Source of the DNA: Glycine soja
Taxonomy: Eukaryota > Streptophyta > Magnoliopsida > Fabales > Fabaceae
Reading direction: 5' to 3'
Assembly (NCBI RefSeq): GCF_004193775.1
Contig: NC_041004.1
Span: forward strand, 5,975,309-6,039,308
Length of the DNA stretch: 64,000 nt
A program made the position numbers and the translations under genes. Positions within the stretch are counted from its first letter, which is position 1. Every line of letters starts with the position of its first letter. This document shows positions 11,618 through 24,172 of this stretch, piece by piece. A model generated the notes under the pieces. That model was not told the DNA's origin. It worked only from the letters and a program-made list of their open reading frames with translations, and made no database searches.

Positions 11618-12209
11618 TGACCAAGGATGAGCACCAGGTAATTCTCCTTCTTTGACCTACTTCATCGTCTTCTAAGTTTAACCAAGCAAAACTATATCAG
11701 TCATGGATATCTTTTATTTCAAGTCTTTTTACTCTCACATTTAATTTAGTCATTGCATTCGACAAGTGTTAGGTTAGTTGTTCAGTTTCATACTTGGTTG
11801 GAATTGCAGGTGTAAACGAAAGCAAATTCTTTTGTATAGATTTTATTTACTTCAGAAACATACTTACTTCAGAAATGACTAGATTTCTTGTCTATGAACT
11901 GATTCTGAAATGGAATTTGATGTACTATATATCTTACTGAGTCTTCAGGGAATAAGAGCATTATTAAAGGCAACATATATGAGAATGTTTCTTATGTTCC
12001 TCTAGCTTCAAAGAAGAAATAACAATACAGGTATTAAGTGTGCAACATCTGTTACTTCCTCAATATAATGATTACCCTGAAGAAATGTTATTAATCAATG
12101 CCATTGTATTTGAACTTCCTCTATATATCAGCAATCATTGTGTTGTTTCTTCTTGTTACATTCTCTGTCAGTGTTCAAAGTGTAATTGGGTGTACTTTGT
12201 TTTTCAGAG
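11618..12209 (+). other. Spliced 3'-UTR-like region of CNL pseudogene 1
   Basis: Just after the stop, CAG|gtaattc (intron start 11638) and a matching gaattgcag|g acceptor (11809) suggest an intron in the 3' untranslated region. Further acceptor-like sites occur at gtcttcag|gg (near 11949) and ttttcag|ag (12207). The part from 11894 is repeated at 63664-64000 after CNL pseudogene 2. No coding sequence is seen. Confidence 0.45.
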
Positions 12210-12335
12210 ATGGAAGATTGGCCTGTAGAAACTGCACCTGTCAATGGATATGAATTTAACTTTGAACTAGATCTAAATGGAACTTGTGATTTAATTGACG
12301 AGACACTGATGTTTTCTAAACACCTGAATTTTTAA
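12210..12335 (+). CDS. Short conserved ORF in module A3 (hypothetical, 41 aa)
   Basis: This is the counterpart of the ORF at 728-841. The ATG lies two bases after a ttttcag acceptor, and the frame starts MEDWPVETAPVNGYEFNFE and ends at TAA 12333-12335. Between this copy and A1 most changes leave the frame open, with no indels over about 33 codons. It may still be an untranslated exon that happens to be open. The family is unknown. Confidence 0.3.
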   Translation: MEDWPVETAPVNGYEFNFELDLNGTCDLIDETLMFSKHLNF

Positions 12336-13686
12336 CTGAAAAGCTTTTCATTGCATACAATAGAGAGGATGAAAAGCTATATCAGGACAAGTGGACAACT
12401 ACATAGGACGATCTCAGATCTTTTGATAACACATGCAGTTTTCCATTATTATTCTGTTGTAGGAAGTAGTAATATACTGCTCCCTAGGCAGGTCATCACT
12501 TTTGTGTTTGATGCAAAGATGGATATATATATAGGTGGAACACTTCTGAAAGGTTTATCCCAATATGTACAGGTTAAATTTCCCATACTGCTTGAATCAA
12601 TGAATTTTTGCAAGTTTGGTCCGTACTGAAAATGCTCAAAGTAGCCTGTACATGTTATTAGATGTGAATTCTGTTACATACTACTGATTGGCACTTACAC
12701 CAGTGCACAGAATGGGAAAGAACTGGAAGAAAGGAAATCTTACATTCAAAGCTTTTGATGCAAAACATAAGAGTGGAAGGTGGTGGTTCGATCAGTGTGG
12801 AAGGTTTCCATAATATTCTCAGAGATCAATCATTCAAACTTGCATAACAGAAGTTTGAGCACCTTAGCGGTACAAACTTCATTGTATGGAATGAGTTCCG
12901 GCAAGTGATTTTCAAATCAAAACAACTTGGGATGTTTGAAGAATGATATCTGATGGGTCTTAACCATTTTAAAGGAAATACTAAAGTATATATATTTATG
13001 GAAGTCAAATAAATTTCAGAAGTGAAATTCAACTACAATAGTCTGAGTTCAGTTTAATAATGACCATGATTTTTTTATTCTTTTTGCACTATTCAAATGC
13101 TACAATCTTCCTATATTTCCTTTTTTTTTGCTTCTCAGGATGCAAAACTTCTAACCAGTTGAACATTTCAACATTGTACAATTTTATGGTAGCAAAATTG
13201 TAAGCATCAAGCAATGTTTTGATTTATGATTTTCAAACATCCATATTTACCAGTTTTCTTATAACAGTTAAAAAAATTACCATATATTTTGTTTGTGTTT
13301 GCTGGATGGGGACTGAGTCTCATATATACGGAATGTGTCCATCCTACTTCAATTGAGAAATACATTAATGTACTGGTGCTTTAACACATTCTCTTCATAG
13401 TTGAATACAATCACACTTCTGCAATAAAAAAAGACATCTCTGCATATTCTGTCTTTCTAACAAATTTTTCTGTCAAAAACATCTCTTGCCATTTTGTCCT
13501 GGGTTGGATCATTTACATCTCCAATTGTTCAGTGTTTCAATCACATGCTAGAGATGCTATGAAGCAAAATCAAATTAGTAGATGCATAGTTATGCAAATA
13601 TATACTGTCGAAAATATTATTGCCAGGAAAACTATTAAGTAAAACACCAAAAGCTCATATTTATGTGTGTAAAGCTGATCTTCCAG

Positions 13687-13864
13687 GGCAAAGGGAGGAG
13701 GAAGCAAGGGTGTGGTCTGATGATGGCAGTGTTTTGGATAAGGAGAGTCAGGAACAACGAGAAACTCAACAGAATAAAATTGTTCCACGCCACCATCTTG
13801 AGCATAGCACCAGCAACTCCCTGAGCATACAGGCCTTAAGCCATGACTTGGCTGGTTCGGATAG
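13687..13864 (+). other. Candidate exon in module A3 (hypothetical)
   Basis: This open segment is bounded by an acceptor-like cttccag|gg and a donor-like gatag|gtaata. It reads EEEARVWSDDGSVLDKESQ and continues open to SHDLAGSDR. The copies at about 7368-7468 and 29076-29187 keep both borders (the A2 donor is gc), but the middle is shortened and the frame is lost. No family is recognised. It may be a last exon of a gene eroded in all modules. Confidence 0.25.
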
Positions 13865-14646
13865 GTAATAATTACTGAATTCACTAAGACACTAAAGCTT
13901 CTTATTCTACGAGGGTTCATATAAAATTAATAAGGGTTTAGATCTTCCTATTAATAACAAATATTCGTGAACCAACTTAACAATCCTACCTTGGATTATT
14001 TGAAATAACAAAATAAGTTGCAGTTCCTGTCTAATATTTCTAGGACATTTCCAAAACATAACTTCAACAGTGAATAAAAAGAAGAGAGAAAAAATAAGAC
14101 AATGTTGTTTTCTTCTTAATCTTATATTTTATTGTTCCTCCCATGCCTTACATCAATTTTGTAACCCATGTGAAACTTGGATGATTTAAAACACAATAAT
14201 TACAATGAACAAGGAATAGAAACTAGAGGGTCTTGGGTAGGAGATTGTGGTCTACCTGAGCAGCAAAGTCCTGATTTCAGTCTTTACCTAGAATTTATCA
14301 AGCTTATCATTCTCTAAGCTGATTTATTAGGCAATTGTCTTTGTTCTTTCTCATTCTTGTTTCTTATTTCCCTCTAAATTGGGCTCAGAGCTTTGTTCTT
14401 ACTCATTGTTTCTTATTTTCCTTTAGATCATATTTTCAAAAGTTGTTCATGTCATTGCATGCAATGTTTGCTTTCACCCAAAGGGGTGGCTTTGTTCAAA
14501 TTGACAAGGATGATCCCATCCTACCTCTGGATACACCTCCTATTAAGCATGTCACGCAAGTATGATGTCACATAATTGAAAAGTGTTATCCTGCCTCTAA
14601 CTACTTGTTATAAATTCTCTGCCACTACAAGTTTTCATCTGAGTTG

Positions 14647-14915
14647 GGTTATTATCTTTTTGGTCTTTCATCTTTTGTGAATTTCCGTTTTTAGTTTCAT
14701 AATTTTTTGTCCTTTTTTAGTCCCAAAAAAAATATTGTTTTATTTTTTGTTCTGAATATATGTAGAATTTTTTAGGGACTAAAAATGAAACAAAAAAATT
14801 GAGGGACTATAAACGAAACAATTTTTTTTTATAGACTAAGACAAGTCAAAAGATTAAGAAGGCTAGGGCTAAAAACAATCACAAAAGACGAGAGACCAAC
14901 AAGTTAAATAAATCC
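14647..14915. repeat. MITE-like element with terminal inverted repeats
   Basis: The left end (ttattatctttttggtcttt, continuing to cttttgtga at 14680) is mirrored by the right end at 14879-14915 (tcacaaaagacgagagacca and onward) as an inverted repeat of about 33 bp with a few mismatches. The inside is AT-rich with repeated 'gggacta' runs and no ORF. Such 'ggtc/gggact' inverted-repeat elements are common in legumes. The superfamily is not determined and no clear target duplication was found. Confidence 0.5.
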
Positions 14916-15643
14916 TATTGATATTATTTTACTAGTATTGTGCTACAGGAAACTATAAATTTACAATTTATATTATAATACAAAAATATTTATCTTTATT
15001 TATATTCTTTTGAAAATATTGAAATTCAATTTAAAAATAAGTATGAAAATGAAAAATTAAAAAGAGATAAAAGTTTTATAAAAAATTTAAAATATCTCGT
15101 TGAAAAAAAACTGAAAATACTTTAGTTGAAGAATAACTCTTGGAAATATTTTCCGTTACAGGAAACTCATTTCACTTCAGATAAAACTATAAAATTTACT
15201 ATAAAAGAAGGCAACTAATGTGTTTATCCGTTACTCACAACACAACTAAAATATAGCTGTCAACTTAAGTTTTTCCATTCGACATTAACTACGAATAAAA
15301 AACAGTATTAGTTAGATAACGATCATTTTAATCTACAATAGAACTGAGCCATTTTAAATACTTAACTTACAATCCAAATTAAGTCTGTGGTGACATTTGC
15401 AAACAAATTAAAAACTGAAATACTACTATACATAAAAGACAAAGCCCCAACATTTTTTTTTTTAATTCCAATTCAAGGTTTAATCATCCAATTTTTCTCA
15501 TAAACGCAAACTTCTTCCTTGCATGCAATTTTTCCTTCCCTTGTTTTCTCTAGGACATAAGTTATCACAGTGCATACGTGACAATCTACCCTCAAAACTC
15601 TCAGCATCAATCAAACAGTCACAAGAAAAGGCCATGAAACACT

Positions 15644-17521
15644 ATGATGCTAATGCTACAAAGTGGTGGCAGTTGTGGTGAAGTCCATGTTGAGGATAAC
15701 CAAAACATGTCCTTTCCTTCGTGGGAGGGAACCTTTATGAGGTGCTTCAGTGAAATAGATGAAAAGCTTGCTAAGAACATTGACACTAATGGATTTCTTG
15801 GCGGTAGCACTTCTGTATCTGTAATCAAACAGGTATAACTAGACCTTCACAATTACATTACCTTCTTGTCAATGTTGCTTTTGCAACTATGTTTTTTCTT
15901 TTTCTGTGAATACTTTTGCAACAATGTTATAACCACATCTTTTTCCCCCTTTAAATTTCAGAGTGACCAAGTAATAATTGGCAATGTGGGGGATTCTTGT
16001 GCAGTTCTTTGCAGAAGAGCACCTGACAATCACCTTATTCCTGTTCAACTTACTGTTGACTTGGCTCCAGATATTCCAAGTATGTTTTGGTATTACCTAT
16101 ACTTAGTTTCCAAATCTTACAACCCTTTTGAGTGTGTTTGGTTAAATGGTCTAATTAAGCCATATTCATTAAGAACTTATTAGATGAGAGCTTCTTTCAG
16201 GACTTGTTTGGGTAAGTTTATCCAAAAGCACTTATGCATAGACAAGTTTGTAAAAGCTCTCTCATCTTTTAGAGAAACTATACAAGAGAGTTTCCACAAT
16301 TTAGCTTAGAGAGAGACTCATTTCATTTCTTCTTATTTTTCTCTCCTAAAAGTGCTTCTAGATAAGTTTATCCAAACAGACCCTAAAAGCTTGATTGTAA
16401 AACTTAGTAAATAAGCTAACCGAACTTATTTTGATAACATTCTTTTTGAAACTTAATTGAAATAAGCTAAAAATATTCTACTGAATGGCCATAAGCTACT
16501 TCTACTAGTCCAAATAAGTTTTATGAATTCTTCCAAATGTCCCTTGGTCTGTGTCTAACTAGCTTTTCTTTCTCAATGTCACTCAGGAGAAGCTTTGAGA
16601 ATTTTTGCTGTAGAAGAAGATCCTACTGTAAACAGAGTATGGATGCCTGAAAGGGACTGCCCTGGACTGGCTATGGCAAGAGCCTTTACAAATTTTTGCC
16701 TAAAATACTATGGTGTCGCCTCAGTCCCTGATGTGTCTTAAAGAAAACTTACCAAGGAGGATAAGTGTGTGGTTTTGGCTTCTGATGGGGTAAGCATTTT
16801 CATATCAGGATGTCAACTTCGAATTTTGGATTTTGATTCTTGAATAATCAGTTACAGGAACAGAACAATCATTGTTAGTGTTTAAATGATGCTCAATACT
16901 CGTATTCCTCTCAATCCAAATATGTTTGCTAATATTTGATCAAATAGTGTAAGAAAAGAAATAACAAATAAGGTTAAATGAATTAACAGCATGTAGTTTC
17001 CACACATACGTGTTTAGTTCATATTGGACAAAAATTAGATGCAGTTAGTTCTACAAGTGCTTTCGTTGTTGTCTTTCAATTAGAATTGGAGTTTCACCTA
17101 GTAATCCGTGTAATAGAGGTTTCTATTAAAAGTGAACATAGACTACTTTGGTGAAAATCCAATTTAGATTGAAGAACAATGTTAAAAGCACCTGCAAAAC
17201 TGTATCTAAGTTTTGTCCCAGCATATTTGGCACAAATAATAGCTTATTTTTATCAATTTCCTAAGAGAGCTTTTCAGCAATAAACAACAACCAATTAACT
17301 TCTAAAAAATTATCCCAACCAAAAAGGTCTGAATTTTCTTTCTTTTACAGATTTCGGATGTGCTAACAAACAGTGAAGTAATAAACATAGTTGCTTCAGC
17401 ACCAAAAAGGTCCATGGCTGCCAAATTGTTTGTAAACCATGCTGTTCGGGCTTTGAAATATAAGTATGGTTTCGAGGTTGATGATTGTTCATCCATATGC
17501 TTCTTCCAGCTGAAGGATTAG
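15644..17521 (+). pseudogene. Protein phosphatase 2C (PP2C) pseudogene, 5' truncated
   Basis: PP2Cs are metal-dependent Ser/Thr phosphatases. Four exons can be joined by normal splice sites: up to 15832, 15962-16079, 16587-16789 and 17351-17521. They encode the middle and end of the catalytic domain: NVGDSCAVL near 15983, the ARAF(T)NFCLKYYG region near 16675-16710, LASDG at the end of exon 3, then VLTNSEVINIVASAPKRS and the C-terminal VDDCSSICFF. The N-terminal third with the DGHG metal motif is absent. TAA at 16739-16741 stops exon 3. The usual G-I-W-D-V motif reads G-I-S-D-V, and several residues are missing after EALRI. This is a relic, not a working enzyme. Confidence 0.85.
16199..16384. 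repeat. Short MITE in a PP2C pseudogene intron
   Basis: The left end reads aggacttgtttgggtaagtt and leads to aaaagcactta. The right end holds aaaagtgcttctagataag and leads to tccaaacagaccct, forming an inverted repeat of about 33 bp with mismatches. The inside is about 115 bp and non-coding. The GTTTGGATAA-type end resembles hAT-like MITEs. No clean target duplication is visible. Confidence 0.5.
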
Positions 17522-17877
17522 CCTGCTTTAACCCAATCCTGATCCAAAGTGAGTGGGAACAATAGACATCCCTTGAAGCACCTGCATTTCTCATAATCTA
17601 GACATGTAAATACTGAAATTGTAGATATGGCAAGAGTATGGTAGAATCAAAAGGAAATATGGAAAGTTCTTGGAGGGTTCTCCATTGCCAACTATGAATC
17701 ATAAATTGCAATCACCTCAGTACCTTAAGGAGGGTTGAAGCTGATCACTAACTCAGCCACAAACTCCACAAATCGGAGTGCTAGTGCTACTAACAAGTTA
17801 ACAATTGTATGGCCAGAAGATTTTTCTTTTGACACAATCCCAGAAGAAGGAAATTATTTTAGCCTTTCTAATTCTGG
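17522..17877. other. Intergenic, no gene recognised
   Basis: A 63-codon frame at 17735-17926 (TIVWPEDFSFDTIPEEGNYF) stands out for its ordinary amino-acid make-up, but it runs into the solo LTR and matches no family I know. It could be the relic of an exon interrupted by the LTR. Confidence 0.3.
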
Positions 17878-18293
17878 TGTTATTACCTGCAAGACTTCTG
17901 TCAGGAATGGAATAAAGAAGCAATAACCAGATACACAGCAAGCAGGCACAAACCAAAGGCCCAAGAGGAAGATAACCAAGCCACAATATCTCTAAATGAT
18001 TTTGCGTAACCAATTCCGACAACAGTGCTGAGTTGGCAGGAATTCATTGGCTCCATAAGCATATGCTGTCTGCCATTTATGCTTTTTCTGTTATTTGCCA
18101 AATTCTGTTAGTGTTCTTTGTTAGAATGTGCTAGAATCAGATAACAGCTTTTAGCTAGTATTTGGTACTTATATATATGAATGAAGCATGTAATAGGAAT
18201 CAAGCAGAAAAATACAAGTTTCTTCCTTATTTTTCTCTCTTATGGAGGTTCCTAGCCCTCAAAGCTAGACTGTTCTTTCCCCCATTCATAACA
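17878..18293 (+). repeat. Solo LTR of a chromovirus related to elements 1 and 2
   Basis: A 416-bp segment starts TGTTAT and ends ATAACA, close to the 408- and 419-bp LTRs of the two chromoviruses. Near its start it encodes RPKRKITKPQYL and then TAA (17993-17995), matching the LTR-encoded polyprotein tails of both elements. Near its end it has ggaggttcctagccctcaaa, the counterpart of the corresponding end of the chromovirus 2 LTR. A tatatatat run and an AATCAAGCAG segment lie in the same order. No internal region is seen beside it and no target duplication is visible, so it is an old solo LTR or fragment. Confidence 0.65.
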
Positions 18294-21200
18294 ACTTCTT
18301 TTCTATCTGTCTAAGACCAACATTGATCAATTTTAGCACTCTTTATTATGGTACCATAAAACTTTTCTTTTTTCTGGCTTGGGTTCTAAAGAGTTCAATG
18401 AAGAACTAAGCAGCACCTACTTTTCTATTTATCTTCAACTATTTCCTAGTGTGCTTTGTTGACACTAACATTCAGCATAAAACATTACTAGACACTAGAA
18501 CCAGAGGATTTTGGAATTTTACATACCAAGAATATAGTATTAATAGATTGCTGATAATTCAGAGGGGTTATACTATTGCTGAGTATTATGAAGCTTAAAA
18601 ATGAATCTACAAAAGTAAAAAGTGATCAATTAACAACCCAGCGTAAGGTTATTTTTTTTAAAGCCGAAAGAAATGAAATTTTATTAATAACTACCAGAAC
18701 TTCTGGTAAAAGATTACAGCACCAAAAAAATGCTATTTGGCCGAAAAGCATGCCTTAGAATTATAAACAGTAACACCAATGTTGAAAAACACAAGGTTTA
18801 TATTTTTTATTCTTAAGAAATATCTAAATTTTGTATTTGTTTTCTGATAAAAAATATCACATTCAGTCCCTAATAAAAAAATCATTTGTCATTAGTCTTT
18901 TCAAATGGAATAATAACAAATAAAAAACAATTATCATGAAAAAAATAATTTTTTTTATCCATCTTAGTCTCAATAATTTTTTTGATTGATCTAAGTCCCT
19001 CAACTTTTGTCTGTCATTGTTTTTAGTTATTTTCATCAAATATCATCATTAAAGGATGATGCATAAACACGTGCATTACTAATATGATGTAATAATCACA
19101 TAATAAAATATTGTTGGTTCAAGACATTATTTGGGAGTTCTAAGGTGCTACAAATTTTTTGATGGTGTAAAACTACTAGAAAAAGTTTGAAGTTTTGCAA
19201 AAAAACAAAGGAGATTTAGTAATCAAAATCAATAAATCATAAAGAAGAATTTACACAAATCAGCATCCCACAAAACGATTATCTAAAGCACAATCCACAA
19301 CTTAATATAATGAGAATAGAATTCTCATCCTTAAAAAAAAAGAATTATCATATGTTTAGAACTATATTTATATTGATGATGTCATACTAGTAGATGAAGA
19401 TTAAAAACATAGTTTATAAAAAAATATAATGATTATCTTGTCAAACTCTTTAATAATGTAACAAGTTAATGAGTTATCAATATTTTCGTTACATTATCAA
19501 TCAACATTAGTTGATAGCAGAGACTAAAACCAAAAATATTAAATTTTTATAGGGACTAAAAAAAATAAAAAATTAAAGAATAAAACAAAAAATAAAATAT
19601 ATTATAGCGACCAAATTATTATTTAAGCCTTCTATTTTTTTTTCTTTTTCCCGATATATCCTTTTCTTCCTTAACTCCTTTCTTTTCCCTTTTGTCTCCT
19701 TCTTTCTGAGTACCTTCTTGTCACCTTTCTTTGCAAAGTCGTCCCTGATGCCGATATGGCTTTGCCTAAATCCCTGTGCTCCTCATTACGTGCATCTCTA
19801 TGCTTATGCATATCCTTGTGCTCTTAGTGTTTTGTGTTGGTAAGACTATAATGGCCACTGCTGTGACGTTGCCGAGTGGATCTTAGTCCCTTTGTTGCAG
19901 CTATCATGGGGGATCATGGGCGATTGCTACTAGATCCCTTTGGATTCCCTCTAAGTTCTTCTCTTCGATGTTGATTTCGTTGTCTTTATGAAAAGGATGC
20001 TGTTGACGAGGTTCATCTTTGTTTGATGTTGGTTAGGGTGTTGGTCTCTGTGGGAATGTGATGTCGTTAGGATTTTCCTATAACATTCTGACACATCGAA
20101 AGATGATTCTGATGATGGTTACTGGCAGGGCGACAATCACAAGGGGAAGATGAGGAAGAGTAGAAGTAACACTTATGGTGATTTTTGATAGTGCACGACG
20201 GCTAAAGAGAAAACAGAGGAGTAAATTGAAAAAGAGTAGGAAAAAAACAAAATAAAAAAAAAGAAAGAAGAAAAAAATTGTCCATTAAATTAAAAATGTA
20301 TCTTTCTAATGGCTTGAAATAAGTTTCAAATAATGAGATATGAAGTGAGGTCCCACACTAGCCATCTTCAAGAAATTACCATTTCTCTGTTTGTGTATAA
20401 AAGACCTAATTACTGAATTCATCAAAATTAAAAAAATTGATTAATTTAGTTGATAACAATAAATTTGTTTTAAATTTATAATTTTTTTCAAAATTATTGT
20501 CATTAATACTCCTCTCTTTCCTAATTGTTTGTCAATATATTCTAGCTTTCTCTTTTTTAACGAGGGACATTTTTAATTTAAAATTAATTAATGCATGAAA
20601 CATTATAGATTAGGTCTTATAAAAAAGAGCAAATATTATTTTAAATTTGAGTCTTATAAATAGAAATGGAAAGAGTAGTCTTCAACTCTTTATAGTTACC
20701 TTTTCTAACTATTTGGTTAAGAAGGATGAAAGAGAATTGAAAGTATATAGAATTGAAAAACAATGAGAGAAGATGATCTAGGATGTTTGTTACATGTGAA
20801 AAGTTAATGAAAGTTTTAAAAATAATGTGATCACCCACATGTTTTTACTTTCATCTCAAAAAGAGAGTAAAAGGGAGGAAAATAAACAATAAAAAGGATG
20901 CAATGCACAAAATTGTTGGTAGCTAAAATTGTCCCTCAAGCCCTTCGTTAACCCTCGCTGGAACTTTCAGATTAGGGTATCATGTCACATATAATAAGTT
21001 ATTCAAATGTTATAGTTGATTATGCTTAGTTTGCAATCAAGTTTGCTTTCTAGTGATCTTTACTCAAGGTATAATCAGTTATATATGCAATTTGTATAAT
21101 TGATTATGTGAATTTAATTACTAAAAAAATATACATTTTTATCTCATATATATAGTTACATAAATGTATTTTTTCGGGGTAAAATGAATGTTTACTTAAT

Positions 21201-21614
21201 CTCTTTTTCAGTTTTTTTCTTTTATTATTGACCTAAACACTTTAATTTAAACATTTAATTTCTTTTACACTTTTTTTTTCATCTCAATCAAATAACTTTA
21301 TTTTTCACTCTTTTTTTATTTTTTTTTTGAAGAGAGTCTCTTCACATTTCAACTTTCTTTCATCTATTTCTATTCCTTTTTACCCTACATACCCTTAGAC
21401 TGCCTTTGGTATGATGGAGAAAAATAATATACCAAAAAATATATATATTTTATTTCATGGGATCCACATCTCTTATATTTTACTTTAATTAAAAAAATTA
21501 TTTTATTTTTCTCCTCTGCGTTTCCTTTTTCTAACCCAAATGCCCCCTACACAATTCCATCCTATGAGACAAATGTGAGTTTAAAAGAAAAAGTTCATAG
21601 ATTTGCGTCAATTG
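18294..21614. other. AT-rich intergenic stretch without recognisable genes
   Basis: Both strands carry only short, stop-rich frames. 18840-19625 has 'agtccct'/'gggact' runs that could be a worn MITE-like element. 19660-20200 is less AT-rich but not openly coding. 20240-21560 is poly-A/T and (AT)-rich. Nothing here supports a gene call. Confidence 0.6.
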
Positions 21615-23753
21615 TAACTTTTGATGCGGAAGTTAATTAGCTAACTTTAACAGCACGCACGTTTAGGAGAAAATACAAGAAAATCCAAAGGGGTAATAAT
21701 AAAGCTGGTTGGGAGTGGATTCTAAATAATCAAATCAAATTCTCCCATTCCTCCAATGAGTTGGCCTCGCACAAATTATGCTCCAACACAATGCTCCAAT
21801 CAATAGAAATAAGGTTTTAAATAGCCAAGGATTAAGATTAATTGTTGAAGGACAAGTTCAACGCCATGTACTCCACACAACAAGACATCTGAATGGCTAA
21901 TTAATGATATATGAACTATAATTTATTTTAAACATTTTATTTTTCTATTGCATCATAAATTATATTATACCTATATTTTTTCATTTTTTTCTCCCTAAAT
22001 GTTGAATAAATTTTTGGATGTTGATCAAACATTTTCTCATCTGAATTGAGCTAGATTGATCTGAAATAGTATTCAAGTACCCATAAGGTGATTTTTAAAG
22101 AGAGAAAAGTAGGAAATATCGTGATTTAAATCCCTTTTATTAACAAAATGTAACAACTAATGTATAAAACAATTAAGCAAATAATTACTCTATTTTTTTA
22201 GTATTCATATAATTCTTATCTCTTCCCAACAAATATTACCATGCGAAAAATGTTTTTTGGATCAGCATCAACACCCAAAGATGTGGATAAAAGATGTTAA
22301 TATAATCATTCAGTAAAAATTTCTTTATTATCTTAAAAATATTTTTGTTTTGAATAATAAATATAATTTTCACGATTAGTTGAGTGTACTTTGTTTTTCA
22401 GAGATGGTAGAGTGGCCCAGTGAAACTGCACCTGTCAATGGATATGAATTCAACTTTGAATAAGATCTAAACAGAACTTCTGATTTAATTGACCTGAAAG
22501 TGATGATTTTTCAATTGCTGAATTTTTAATTGGAAAGCTTTTCATTGGGCACCCGACTATAAGAGGCCAACTACATAGGATAATCTCAGATCTTTCAGTA
22601 AGGCATGCTTCCCAGGTATATATTGGCAGATAACTGAAAATGTTACGTATCCTTTAATTTCTAGCCATTTCAAATTCTTTGGCAAAACATATCTGAGGTT
22701 TTGTTTTTTCCATTATTATTGTGTTCTAGGAAATTGTAGTATACTGCTCTCTGCGAAGGTTATCCATTGATGCAAGGAATGATATATGTTGAGGTTGGAT
22801 TTCCAGTACTGCTTGAATCCCTGAATTTTTTCAAGTTGGGTCAGTATTTGAAATGCCCAAAGTTGCCTATACACTACTGATATGCACTTGACTCCAGTTC
22901 TCTGAATGGGATAGAACTAGAAGAAAGGAATCATACATGCAAAGCTTTTGATGCAAAAGATCAGAGTGGAGGTTAGGGTCTCATCAGTGTGGAAGGGTTC
23001 CATAATCTCCAAGAAAACATCAAACTTCCATAAGGAAAGCTTGAGCACCTTTTTGGTACAGGCTTCGTTGTTTGGAGTGAGTATGGCAAGTCATTTTGAA
23101 TCCAAACAAAAAGTCGGGAAGTTTGGAGGATGAATGATGACTGATGATGGGTAAGGTTTTTGATCATTGGCATTTTAATCGAACTACAAAATCAAAGATA
23201 TATATGGAAGTCAAATAAATTCCAGAGTTGAAACTCCAGTACAATAGCCCAAGTTTAGTTTATTCATGACCATGATTCTTTTTTCATACTATTCAAATGT
23301 CATAATCTTATAATTTTATTTTTTTGGTGGCTTGTCAGAATGCACAACTTCTAAAAAGCTGGACATTCCAACATTGTACAATTTTTTGGTTTCAAAAGAG
23401 TAAGCATTAAGAAATGTTCTGATTTATGATTTGGCAAACATCCATAGCTTACCACTTTTTCTTAAAACAGTTTTAAAAATAACTACATTATTTTGTTTGT
23501 TTCCAGGATGCTGACTGAATCTTATACATATAGAATGTGTCCATCTTGCTTCGATTGAGAAACATAATAATGTACTGATGCTATAACCCAGTCTTTTCAT
23601 AGTTGAATAAAATCTGATTGCTGCAGACATCTGGGTATTTTCTGTGTAGCTTGTTCACAAAATTTGTTATCAAAAACTTCTGTTGCCATTTTTTGGTGTT
23701 GGATTATTTGCGTCACCAAAATGTAGTTGTGTTTCAATCACATGCTAGAGGTG
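21615..23753. other. CNL-cluster intergenic module, copy A2, left part
   Basis: This is a close copy of 1-1337 joined to 6584-7270, in direct orientation. It keeps the empty target of chromovirus 1 (aaaacatcaaacttcc near 23010). Differences from A1 include an extra ~80 bp near 21820-21900 and scattered changes. No gene is seen apart from the broken short ORF at 22404. Confidence 0.75.
22404..22463 (+). pseudogene. Broken copy of the short module ORF
   Basis: This is the same acceptor and start as at 728 and 12210, but the frame ends after 19 codons at TAA 22461-22463, where A1 has CAA. It shows the short frame is not essential in this copy. Confidence 0.35.
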
Positions 23754-24172
23754 TGATAGGTGCAGCTACTGGCTTCGAGGGCCAAGACCTCCAAAGGAAA
23801 GGAAAAAGAATTTGTGTAAACTGAGAGTATTCTTTTCTATGCTTGATTGATTATTACATAGGTATTTATAGGAATTCCTGCTAACAGAATTTGTATTGAA
23901 TTGCCTACAGGAATATTCCAGATAACAGAATTGGTTATATTTGTCTAGCCAAAATGAGACAATCACAATCAAGTTTGATCTAGTGCTACCGTGCTGATGC
24001 TGCTGCTGGAGATGGATTTTCCCACATTTCCCTTTAGGCGTAATCCTTGAGGTATGCAGGCCTTGTAACTTTCCTTTTGGGCTTTTTTGCTACCTGCACC
24101 TTCTGTTCTGGCTTCTAAGTGACTATACTCCCTATTCCTGGAACTGTAACTGGAGTTCCTAGTAGTCTATCA
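23754..24172 (-). repeat. Chromovirus 2, 3' LTR
   Basis: A 419-bp LTR that starts TGATAGG and ends CTATCA on the plus strand. It carries the polyprotein tail, but a TAG at 24115-24117 breaks it; the other LTR has AAG there. Confidence 0.93.

Larger units (their letters stand above)
12190..14425. other. CNL-cluster intergenic module, copy A3 (diverged)
   Basis: This follows CNL pseudogene 1 and matches A1 (698-1337 plus 6584-7920) and A2 (22374-23753 plus 28983-29680) along its whole length with many small indels. Unlike A1 and A2 it carries no retrotransposon. Because A1 also precedes a CNL start, the cluster unit seems to be CNL gene, then module, then next CNL gene. Here the next CNL is missing and a PP2C pseudogene follows. 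Confidence 0.65.
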
